NCBI GenBank assembly: GCA_016650235.1
Contig: JAENWC010000110.1
Location: 1-64,000 of the forward strand
Direction: 5' to 3'
Source: Terriglobia bacterium
GTDB taxonomy: Bacteria > Acidobacteriota > Terriglobia > Bryobacterales > Bryobacteraceae
DNA length: 64,000 bases
In this document: positions 10,111-17,392 of the stretch, piece by piece
Numbering within the stretch: position 1 is the first letter of the stretch
Layout of the letters: every line of letters begins with the position of its first letter
The notes under the pieces: model-generated
What the model was told of the DNA's origin: nothing
Seen by the model: only the letters and a program-made list of their open reading frames with translations
The model's database searches: none
Position numbers and translations under genes: made by a program

Positions 10111-10965
10111 CTATGACCCTCTTGCCTGCCGCAACAGACGTTCGGCGTCGGCTCTCGGAGGATCGTCGGGGGTGAGTGGAGCGGCCAGAAATCGCTCCAA
10201 TAGTTGACGCGCCTCCGCCAGATTGCGCCGGTTCTGTACGTAGGCTTGTGCCATCGCGAACAATAGTTTTGGATCTTCAGGTGTTATCCGGGCGGCGCGC
10301 TGGAACACCGCATCGCTTTCCTGCACTCGTCCCTGCCGTGCGAGGAATTTCGCCAGATCCAAGATGCGGCCCATCTGCCGCGGGGCAAGATCGGCGGCGG
10401 CCCGCAGGTGTTTTTCGGCCGTCATGAAATCCTTGCGCTCCTCGGCCAGCCGCGCCTGTGCGTAGTGCATTTCCACCGGGTCCAGCTTGCCGATGCGCGC
10501 GGCCATCGCGGAGGCTTTGTCCATCCCGCCGCCCAAAAAACCTGGGGCCTCAATGTAATACTCCATCAGGTCCGACATTGCCTCGACATTTTCCGGATCC
10601 AGTTCCACGGCCTTCTCGAAAGCTTGGCGGCATTTGGAAGCCCAACGGCCAGCCGTGATAAAGATGGAGGTTTCGGCCCTGCGGCCATAACTCTTGCCGA
10701 GCCAATGGTGGAGGCCGGACCGTTTGGGCTCTTGTACAATAGCGCGTTCCAGAAGCTCGGAAGCCTTTTTAAAATCGCCCAGCATGTAATAGCTTTTGGC
10801 GGCCAGGGCAAGCACGGCAACATCGCGAGACCGCTCCGGCTGCAGCGCCCCGATCGCCTTGCGATATTCCGTGCGATCATAAAATTGCTGCGCGGCCCCC
10901 GGATCCGTACACCAACACAACCAGAAGGAGCCAGCCAGGACATGCAGGGAAAGAAGTGTCTTCAT
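10111..10965 (-). CDS. secreted TPR protein, first gene of the efflux operon
   Basis: A 284-residue protein with a signal peptide (about residues 1-25). The rest is helical TPR-like repeats: AKSYYMLGDFKKASELL, FEKAVELDPENVEAMSDL, EKHLRAAADLAP and DAVFQRAARITPEDPKLL. TPRs form protein-binding superhelices, here probably in the periplasm. Stop-to-start spacing of 6 bp to the permease gene shows co-transcription, so it may assemble or regulate the transporter. That role is inferred from position only. Confidence 0.75.
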   Translation of the reverse strand: MKTLLSLHVLAGSFWLCWCTDPGAAQQFYDRTEYRKAIGALQPERSRDVAVLALAAKSYYMLGDFKKASELLERAIVQEPKRSGLHHWLGKSYGRRAETSIFITAGRWASKCRQAFEKAVELDPENVEAMSDLMEYYIEAPGFLGGGMDKASAMAARIGKLDPVEMHYAQARLAEERKDFMTAEKHLRAAADLAPRQMGRILDLAKFLARQGRVQESDAVFQRAARITPEDPKLLFAMAQAYVQNRRNLAEARQLLERFLAAPLTPDDPPRADAERLLRQARGS

Positions 10966-11319
10966 AGGCGGACTGGAACGTGCGGGAACTGTCTTGATTA
11001 TACGCTTTCCGTTGTTCTCTTTGCGGCTGGCAATACTCGTCTTTCCCGTAGCAACCTGGCCTCTGGCTGCCCGGATTCATCGGCCGGTCGCGAACCTCGC
11101 CGTCGCCGCGCCTTGCCATGAATCTGTACCGCCGCAAAACCAACCTCGGGGCCAGCATCGATTACCTCCGTGAACAGGTGTGGGCCTCCTTCGGCGCCAA
11201 CTTCCGGTACCGAGGGCTCACGGTCGGTGGCGACTTCACCCAACTCCCAACTCATGCGACAAGAGCTTTGGGCCGTAAAAAGCGTTTCGAAGCAATGATT
11301 GCCAGGGGCGGCACGGCCG
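10966..11319. other. gap with one unrecognised ORF fragment
   Basis: No intact gene is visible. A plus-strand stretch from 11118 reads NLYRRKTNLGASIDYL and GANFRYRGLTVGGDFT, alternating polar and hydrophobic residues like beta-barrel strands. It could be the tail of a lost outer-membrane protein, but no start or family is recognisable. Confidence 0.3.
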
Positions 11320-11667
11320 TCAGAGCGCCAGGATTTCCCTAAGCCTTTCCTCGACAGCGGCCAGTTCAGAAGCCGGCAGCGCTCCCATCTTGCCGGCAAT
11401 CATGTCGTGTGTGATGGTTCTGACGATGCCCGTCACAATCGACGGGTACAGGAGACCGGACTCGCGCCAGGCTTTGATCCTTTAGTCTCCCGCCAGCAGT
11501 CGGCCGAGGTTGCTGGTTACCGCAACCAGGATCGTCTCGCGGCGGCTCTGATGATAGCGGCCCGTGCTCACGATCAGACCTGGGCGCTGTTTGACGCCCT
11601 TCTCGTCCGCAAAGACGAACTTGACCAGGACCAGGTCGCCGCGGCTAACGCTTGTCATACGCGGCAT
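11320..11667 (-). pseudogene. MazF/PemK-like toxin gene with in-frame stop
   Basis: Residues 1-61 (RGDLVLVKFVFADEKGVKQRPGLIVS) are the N-terminal half of a MazF/PemK ribonuclease toxin, which cleaves mRNA. The frame then meets TAA (minus-strand codon at 11482-11484) after LLAGD. Beyond it the same frame continues without a shift: RIKAWRESGLLYPSIVTG to ASELAAVEERLREIL, ending at TGA 11320-11322. This is the C-terminal half of the family, and GDY is the usual sequence at that point, so a Tyr codon has probably become TAA. Total length would be 115 codons, normal for the family. The true start may be the second ATG (MTSVSRGD). It overlaps the antitoxin gene by 23 bp. Confidence 0.75.
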
Positions 11668-11902
11668 CCTTGGGGTTATCCCACAGGGCCGCCAACACCG
11701 GGTCGGCGCGCTCGTTTAGCATAACGAGACCGGCGGACGCCACCTCGTCAGCCAGATCGTGTTTCAAACGCGCCTCGACGGCCTGCCACACGTAGTCCCG
11801 AATCGACTGATCGCGCTTGGCCGCCGCGATGTGAACGCGCCGCCGCGCTTCGCGCGGCACATCGATGCTCAGGCGCGCTCGCCGCTCTTGGGTCGTCGCC
11901 AT
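11645..11902 (-). CDS. ribbon-helix-helix-like antitoxin of the MazF-type pair
   Basis: An 85-residue protein. Residues about 8-45 (ARLSIDVPREARRRVHIAAAK, then RDYVWQAVEARL) have the strand-helix-helix pattern of ribbon-helix-helix DNA-binding antitoxins. The C-terminal half (NERADPVLAALWDNPKDAAYD) has the length and charge of a toxin-wrapping tail. Such proteins neutralise the toxin and repress their own operon. The frame is intact while its partner toxin is not. A near-palindrome sits about 28 bp upstream of its start and could be its operator. Confidence 0.7.
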   Translation of the reverse strand: MATTQERRARLSIDVPREARRRVHIAAAKRDQSIRDYVWQAVEARLKHDLADEVASAGLVMLNERADPVLAALWDNPKDAAYDKR

Positions 11903-11929
11903 CGGATCGTCACCTCAGCTCCACGTTGT

Positions 11930-11947
11930 CACAAATACGTAAATGTG
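11930..11947. promoter_or_regulatory. possible antitoxin operator (18-bp near-palindrome)
   Basis: CACA-AA-TACGTA-AA-TGTG is symmetrical in 14 of 18 positions around a TACGTA centre, and TGTGTC repeats follow at 11944-11955. It lies about 28 bp upstream of the antitoxin start, where a ribbon-helix-helix autorepressor would bind. This assignment is from position and symmetry only. Confidence 0.4.
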
Positions 11948-12084
11948 TCAATGTGTCCGGCGTGCCCTTGAGTCCTGCTACTCAACAGCAGGGCTCCCAA
12001 GGGGGCGAACGGGCCGGGTAGCCATGGGCAGCCATAGCTGAAAGCCCAAAGTTCGGCTATGATGGTTAGTGTCAACCCGCCTGC

Positions 12085-12174
12085 GGTGAGGTGCGAGAGC
12101 GGTTGAATCGGGCGGTCTCGAAAACCGTTGAACCTTTACGGGTTCCGTGGGTTCGAATCCCACCCTCACCGCCA
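12085..12174 (+). tRNA. tRNA-Ser (anticodon CGA)
   Basis: The acceptor stem GGTGAGG pairs with CCTCACC, the discriminator is G and CCA is encoded at 12172-12174. The anticodon loop CTCGAAA is closed by a CGGT/ACCG stem and gives anticodon CGA, reading UCG. A long variable arm (after the anticodon stem) and the T-arm GGTTCGAATCC are present, as expected for a class II tRNA. An integrase relic ends 3 bp beyond its 3' end. Confidence 0.93.
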
Positions 12175-12176
12175 TT

Positions 12177-12900
12177 CTAACTCTTTGTGTTTCCATTAGT
12201 TACGGACATCCATTTTCTCGTGTACCTTTTACGTACCCTTCGTCGAAACGACTCGTTCAAGTAAACGCCGCTCAAGCCCGCTTTTTGAAAGGCACCACAA
12301 CAACGGCCGCCGCCGCCGTCCGCCGCTTCATCTCCCGCCTGGACTATTGGGTCGAGTTCCCAACTTTTTGCCACACCCGCCTCCAGTTGTTCCTGCCGCG
12401 CTTTCACCCACGGCGAGTAGTGTTTTTCAGTCACCTTGATGCTGCTATGCCCCAGAAGGACCGCGACCCTCTCCGAGGCTCTCTTGCAAGCAGCAACTCA
12501 ACCGCAAAGGTGTCGCGAAAGCGATGAGCGTGGCCGGATTTAATCCCGGCAAGTTCGAAGATCTTGCTGAGACGGTTCATGTAGGTCCGCGCCACGCCGT
12601 CCTTGCTCGAAGCCCCGCTCCAAAAGTAGAAGGTATCGTTCATCGGCGTGAAGCTGCTTAGCGCCTCAACCACGAACGGCGGCAGCGGACAACAGACTGG
12701 CGTGCCAGTCTTCTGCGTGTACAAAAATAGCCTTCCGTCCGTTATCCGGTCCCGAGCCAGTCTCACGGCGTCCCCTATACGAAGTCCACTGTATCGTAGC
12801 AAAAGCACCAGCGCCCGCATCCGCTGGCGGTTGCCTCGATACTGATCGCAGGCCTCCCAGGATTCGCTCCATTTCGCCCTGCGTAAAAGGCATGGTCTGC
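12177..12900 (-). pseudogene. tyrosine-recombinase integrase relic at tRNA-Ser
   Basis: The catalytic domain of a phage-type tyrosine recombinase is spread over three frames. It begins MPFTQGEMERIL, shifts at about 12857 (one extra G in CTGGGAG), continues ACDQYRGNRQRMRAL and YSGLRIGDAVRLARD (catalytic Arg), then GHAHRFRDTFAVELL (HxxR). It shifts again at about 12480 into ERVAVLLGHSSI (His) and EKHYSPWVK (nucleophilic Tyr). The stop is 3 bp from the tRNA-Ser 3' end, the usual place for such integrases. The N-terminal arm and core-binding domains are missing, replaced by sulfatase sequence. The enzyme cannot be functional. Confidence 0.85.
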
Positions 12901-13574
12901 TTCGCTGGATCATACATTCTCATGTACTCTTCCGGCGCGCCATAGGGGTCGTGTGGCGGGCCCATCGCCACCGTCAGGAAGAATGGCCGGCTGTCCCCTC
13001 TGCTCTGCCGCAGATAATCGATCGCGATGTCGGTCCAGGCCTCCGCCTCAAACTTTTTGATCGGAATCGGCTCGGAGGTGTCCCGGAAGTATTGGGTGTC
13101 GAAGTGGCGATGGCTGCATAGGTTAGCCGCCCAGAACTGGAAGCCCTGCCGTCTCGGCCCGGGAGGCACAAAACCGGGCAGCCGCTGGCCGCCGTCCAGA
13201 TGCCACTTGCCGATAAACCCGGTGCGGTACCCGGCTCCGGCCAGGATTTCGGCGATTGTCACCTCGGATTCGCGCAGACGAAGGTCGTTGGCAACTATGC
13301 CGTTCTTGTGCGCATATTTGCCTGTCAGCATGACAGCGCGAGCCGGGCAACAGACCGGGGTATTCGCTACCGTGTTGCGGAACAGGACGCCTTCGCTCGC
13401 GAGCCTGTCAATATGAGGGGTCTTGACCTCCTCGTTGCCATAGCAGCCGACCGACTGGGCCCGAAGCTGGTCGGCGAAGACGAACAGGATATTCGGCCGC
13501 CGTTGCGCGGCTGCGTTCTGCGCGCCGGACGCCGCCGATGCAAGTCCGGCTGCCACGAAATCACGCCGTCTCAT
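12896..13574 (-). pseudogene. sulfatase, C-terminally truncated
   Basis: About 225 residues of a Tat-exported arylsulfatase-family enzyme. The start MRRRDFVAAG is a twin-arginine signal, followed by RRPNILFVFADQL (metal-binding N-terminal strand) and CCPARAVMLTGKYAH, which holds the Cys-x-Pro-x-Arg site for formylglycine. Homology stops at about YDPAK (near 12900), where integrase sequence begins in the same frame; the ORF runs on to 12666 through the integrase relic. The lost half carries the Asp-His metal ligands near the C terminus, so the enzyme should be dead. It is divergent from an intact sulfatase gene, 49 bp between starts. Confidence 0.8.
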
Positions 13575-13623
13575 GATTCGGCCATGCTATCACGAGCCGT
13601 TACGCCCGAGGTACTCTAGTCGA

Positions 13624-15027
13624 GTGATCACACGAAGAGACTTTGCGCTGCGAACTGCAGGCAGTGTCACCGCCGGCCCCTATGTGCTCCGCGGCCAGTC
13701 GCGGCGGGCGAATCTGTTGTTCATCATGTCGGACCAGCACCAGCGCGAGGCGTCCGGCTGTTACGGAAGCAAGGAGGTGAGAACGCCGCGTATCGACGAG
13801 ATCGCGTCACGTGGAGTGCGCTTCGATCACGCCTATTGCCAGGCGCCGGTGTGTGTGCCGGCGCGCGGCTCGATGATCACCGGACAGTATCCCCACGGCC
13901 ATGGCGCGCGCATTCTTGCAGATCCGCTGCCCGACGACGCGCGCACCATCGCGCATTTCTTCCGCGAGCGCGGCTACATCACCGGCGCGATCGGCAAAAT
14001 GCATTTCGTCGATGAATCGCGCCGCCACGGGTTCGATCACCGGCTCTACGAAGCGGATTTTCAGAGGACGCTCACCAGCGAGGAGCGTGAACAGCTCCGG
14101 CGCGATCAGGGCGGCGCCGAGGGCGTGGAAGGCCGTCCTTCGCGCTTGCCCGCTCGCTTTTTCCAGGACAATTACTACGCCGGGGAGACGGTCAAGTTTT
14201 TGCGGGCAAACCGCGATCGGCCATTCTGTCTGTGGTCATCCTTCTTCATGCCGCATACGCCGCTGGTCCCCATGGAGTCGTTCTATAGCCGATATGATTC
14301 ATCGAAGCTGACCCCGCCGCTGCGCCCTGCCGATGATCTGACGGGTGGCTTCGAGGGTCACCTGATCCGGGCCAAGGAGCGGGGCTGGTATAGCCAGACT
14401 GACGACCAGCTCCGCCGCTCGCTCGCCGGCTATTACGGCAACATCAGCCAGATGGACGCTTGCGTCGGACGCGTCTACGATGCGCTGCGTGAGCTTGGCC
14501 TCGACAAGAACACCGTCGTCGTTTACACCTCTGACCACGGTGAAATGGCGGGCGCGCATCGCATGTGGACGAAACACAACATGTTCGAGCAGTCCGTGGC
14601 TGTACCGCTCATCATCAGCATGCCGGATCGAATGCAATCCCGCACCTCCCGACGCGAACTGGTGGAGCACGTCGATCTCTTTCCCACGCTGGCGGAGCTG
14701 TGCGGTCACGCTGTGCCCAGGGGAATACACGGGCGCAGCGTCGCCGGCCTCGTCCTGAACCGGCGCTACGCGCAGCGCGAGTTCGCTTACTCTGAATATT
14801 ACTTTTGCCACCGAGTGTTCACGAGGGACGACAGGTACGTCGGTAAGCCTCCGATTCTCATGGTTCGGACCGCCAAGTGGAAGCTGAACTATCTGAGCTG
14901 GGGACGCTCCGAGTTGTTCGACCTGCGGAAGGACCCTGGCGAGTTTCGAAACTGCATCGACGATCGCGGCAATGCCGGCGTCGCAAAGGAGCTCATCGCG
15001 ATAGCCAGGCGTATGTTCGCGGCATAG
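13624..15027 (+). CDS. Tat-exported sulfatase
   Basis: A 467-residue sulfatase-family hydrolase that would remove sulfate from sulfated carbohydrates or related esters in the periplasm or outside. I start it at GTG 13624 (VITRRDFALRTAGS, a twin-arginine signal) rather than the upstream ATG at 13573, which lies within the divergent gene. Visible motifs are LLFIMSDQHQREASG (metal Asp), CVPARGSMITG (formylglycine Cys in C-x-P-x-R), GKMHFVD, and TSDHGEMAGAHRMWTKH with the C-terminal Asp-His ligands. Length is usual for the family. No dedicated anaerobic sulfatase-maturating enzyme is seen nearby. Confidence 0.88.
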   Translation: MITRRDFALRTAGSVTAGPYVLRGQSRRANLLFIMSDQHQREASGCYGSKEVRTPRIDEIASRGVRFDHAYCQAPVCVPARGSMITGQYPHGHGARILADPLPDDARTIAHFFRERGYITGAIGKMHFVDESRRHGFDHRLYEADFQRTLTSEEREQLRRDQGGAEGVEGRPSRLPARFFQDNYYAGETVKFLRANRDRPFCLWSSFFMPHTPLVPMESFYSRYDSSKLTPPLRPADDLTGGFEGHLIRAKERGWYSQTDDQLRRSLAGYYGNISQMDACVGRVYDALRELGLDKNTVVVYTSDHGEMAGAHRMWTKHNMFEQSVAVPLIISMPDRMQSRTSRRELVEHVDLFPTLAELCGHAVPRGIHGRSVAGLVLNRRYAQREFAYSEYYFCHRVFTRDDRYVGKPPILMVRTAKWKLNYLSWGRSELFDLRKDPGEFRNCIDDRGNAGVAKELIAIARRMFAA

Positions 15028-15032
15028 GCGCG

Positions 15033-16082
15033 CTACTGCTTCACAACCACTGCGAGCCAGTGACCTTTGCCTGGCGCCGTCAGTTCGCTTGTCCCGTCAC
15101 CTGAAATCTCGGATCGCGGTCCCCACTCGCCGGTATTTGCGTCGATCCACCGCACGACGAAACGCCCCGGTCCGGAATTCAGGCGGACCGCTCCACCATC
15201 CGGAAAGTAGACGACGTACTGGAGGCCTGGTTTCCCAGCGGCGTAAGCTTCGCCGGCTTCGCGGCCGGTGAGGAATCCGTCCATCGGGGCAACCTCCCAC
15301 AGCTTCACCAGAGATTCCACTTTCCTCATCGCGCGAAGCGCGGCCTGCGCCTTGTGGTTCAATCCGAGTCCCGAGTCCGGCCGGTGAAATCGTGCTGAGA
15401 CGAAGCCTGCCAGGACGTGACGCACGAATCGCTCGATTCCGTCGCGATCGCTATGTCCAAACGTGTTCCGGTCCGCGCCGTAAGTTTTCACAGTGTTGAT
15501 CGGTCGCGGCTTCCCGGTAAGATACTTGCGTACCCAAAGCGCGTGGTCCCAATGCTTGTCACCCGAGTTGTGATTGTTTTGGGAAACATCGACAAAGTCA
15601 TACAATTCCGGATGATCGAGTGTTTGTCGATGCCGCTCCGCCTTGAGATCCCAGTCGTCCCACATCTCGGTTACGGAGACCGCGACTCCGGCCTGCCGCG
15701 CTTTCCCCCGGATGTAGTGCGCCCAGTAACGGCCCCATTCTTCGTCCGCTCTGGTTTCGTTGTCGATGCAGTATAGAACGTGGCCGTATTTCAGCGAATG
15801 CTCAAGCATCCTGTCCACAAAGCGACGCTGGTACTCAAAAACAACCCGATTATCCCGCTGCTTGGGAGTGGTGAAAAAGAACGGCTGCTTGTTCCGACCG
15901 GGGTGGCCGGGATATTCCGGAGCGAATCCGGATTGCTCGAACGTGTAGTTCCCGTTATTCGCCGGATTGTAGGGATGCGGCTGCCAGTGTTGACGGCTAT
16001 AGTCGAATCGGTCCCAGACTTCGATCCGGACGATGATGTCCCGTTCGGACGTCCATCGCCTGCGTGCCGGCTCACTGACCGT
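15033..16082 (-). pseudogene. glycosidase-like protein with collagen-binding-type C-terminal domain, 5' end lost
   Basis: The frame is open from a TGA at 16083-16085 down to the stop at 15033 but contains no start before GTG 15818, well inside conserved sequence. It reads IIVRIEVWDRFDYS, HWQPHPYNPANN, QPFFFTTPKQ, GHVLYCIDNET, VTEMWDDWDLK, NTVKTYGAD and ARFHRPDSGLGL, typical of (beta/alpha)8 glycosidase-like proteins of this group. The last about 80 residues (QYVVYFPDGG, GRFVVRWID) resemble the 'putative collagen-binding' domain often found on DUF4038-type glycosidases. The signal peptide and about the first third are missing and not recognisable upstream. It converges on the sulfatase gene, 5 bp apart. 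Confidence 0.65.
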
Positions 16083-16085
16083 TCA

Positions 16086-16658
16086 AGATGGCGAAGCTCA
16101 CACGGGCCACCCGGACCGCACGTCTCCGTCGGGCCCCACACGTCGCCCGCTTCGCCACAACGGGACGCGGTTGGTAGCGGTTCGAGTCGCTTCCAAACCC
16201 CGGTTCTCCGTGTCCATTCCTATGCACGGTTCCTCTCGGGGATTTGGGAGGGGCGGTTATTACTTCCGAAATCACCGGGTCCGCCGGGCTCGTAAGCGCT
16301 CGAAACAAAGAACGGTCAATGACTTGCGTTCCGGAGAGGTTGTTGGAAACTCGGGTTTGAGGGCACGCAAATCGGCAGTGCCGTTGCCGGCTTCACGTTT
16401 TGAGCTCTACTTGGCAGCCGCGGCACGTGGAAATGGAGGAAAGACCAACCGATGAACATCGAGCCAGGACTCGTTTAGGGTTTACCGAACCACCTTACTG
16501 ATCAACTATTTACACCGTCTCCGGCCATTCGTCTGTGACGAATTTTCCTTCGTGTAGCGCTCGGGGAGCCGAGCCGTCTCTTGTGTTACTCGGAGATCGC
16601 AATTCCGAATGCAGTATGCACGGCCCGGCTCCCGGCATCCTCTGTTTGGGCTCAGTTG
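16086..16658. other. gap with no recognisable gene
   Basis: Several open frames run through this stretch but none shows protein-like features, and no RNA gene was recognised. It is probably decayed sequence upstream of the glycosidase remnant. Confidence 0.5.
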
Positions 16659-16698
16659 CAGTTGTTATCCGCACGGGTGCCCGTGCAGATATTAACTG
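16659..16698. repeat. 40-bp imperfect palindrome (hairpin)
   Basis: Outer arms CAGTT/AACTG and inner arms GCACGGG/CCCGTGC frame a 2-base loop; 17 of 20 positions pair. It has two paired blocks separated by a short bulged segment. It lies next to the attC-like site and could be a terminator or the remains of a second folded recombination site. Confidence 0.5.
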
Positions 16699-16766
16699 AA
16701 ATATGTGCCGTCCGGGTAGCGGGCAACATCCTCGCCGCGTAACAAGATATTCGTGAGTTGCGGCAT
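16692..16766 (-). CDS. very short ORF starting inside the attC-like site
   Basis: A 24-residue frame (MPQLTNILLRGED, then VARYPDGTYFS) begins at an ATG that lies within the R' box GTTATGC of the attC-like site and ends TAA at 16692-16694. In integron arrays the next cassette's gene often starts very near the R' box, so this may be the beginning of a second, truncated cassette. Coding status is not supported otherwise. Confidence 0.25.
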   Translation of the reverse strand: MPQLTNILLRGEDVARYPDGTYFS

Positions 16767-16848
16767 AACGTTCGTCATAATCGACAGCAAAAAATGGCGC
16801 GACGAAGGAGCGGCGCTTTTGCTGTCCGTGTTGATTGCATTGTTAGGT
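16763..16848 (-). other. attC-like integron recombination site
   Basis: Read on the minus strand, the site starts with ACCTAAC (fits RYYYAAC) at 16848-16842 and ends with GTTATGC (GTTRRRY with one mismatch) at 16769-16763. Between them GACAGCAAAA and TTTTGCTGTC form a perfect 10-bp stem around a GC-rich loop. At 86 bp it is within the usual attC range. The TAA stop of the neighbouring gene lies inside the ACCTAAC box, as is common for cassette genes. No second attC and no integron integrase were found. Confidence 0.6.
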
Positions 16849-17268
16849 ACGCGCATTTCTCGACAACCACCAGACAACAGGCAGTAAAAGAGCCAATGCG
16901 CCGCCCTGGAGTATGGGAGTCATTAACACTGCAATGGACCCCTGGGCATCCGGGCGCCAAAAAATGACGTCCGCTAGAAAGAGAATACCGCCAGTGGATA
17001 CTATGACTGCGACAACATACCAATGAAAAGATTGGTTGCCCTTGCGCCGTAATAATATCAGCGCCGCACTCATGGCTGTGTAAGGGAAAATTAACCAGAC
17101 GGAGAAAAATACGAAGGCTGCTGTGCTGGTTGGCTTAAGTACGCCCACGAACAAAACGGTAGTGCATCCAGCCATGGCAATCAGGAGGAAAGTAATAGGG
17201 ATCATCCATTTCATGGCTGGCGGCTCATTTCCGATAACACCGAACTCCTGTTTCTGGAGCATGCCCAA
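16843..17268 (-). CDS. four-helix membrane protein, probable integron cassette gene
   Basis: A 141-residue protein with four predicted membrane spans: about residues 19-40 (WMIPITFLLIAMAGCTTVL), 48-72, 83-102 and 112-134, ending in a short basic tail (SRNART). The start may be the first ATG or the ATG at residue 19 (MKWMIPI). I do not recognise a family; small multi-span proteins of unknown role are common cassette cargo. Its stop codon lies within the R'' box of the attC-like site, so gene and site would form one cassette read toward lower coordinates. Its bases look less GC-rich than those of neighbouring genes, consistent with transfer. The other cassette border was not found upstream of 17268. 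Confidence 0.65.
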   Translation of the reverse strand: MGMLQKQEFGVIGNEPPAMKWMIPITFLLIAMAGCTTVLFVGVLKPTSTAAFVFFSVWLIFPYTAMSAALILLRRKGNQSFHWYVVAVIVSTGGILFLADVIFWRPDAQGSIAVLMTPILQGGALALLLPVVWWLSRNART

Positions 17269-17392
17269 TAGACCATGGCGCCAATGGCTAGTCAGGCGAG
17301 CGGCTCCAGCGGCTCCGGCTTTTTCCGCCTTTATTTGCAGTCGTCTTTGTGGGCCAAGGGAACCACGGAACTACTGTCTCGCCGGAACGTAA

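Noticed and set aside
11978-12196. 72-residue minus-strand frame (VGFEPTEPV)
   Set aside because: It lies antisense to tRNA-Ser; this phrase is a known artefact of tRNA genes read backwards.
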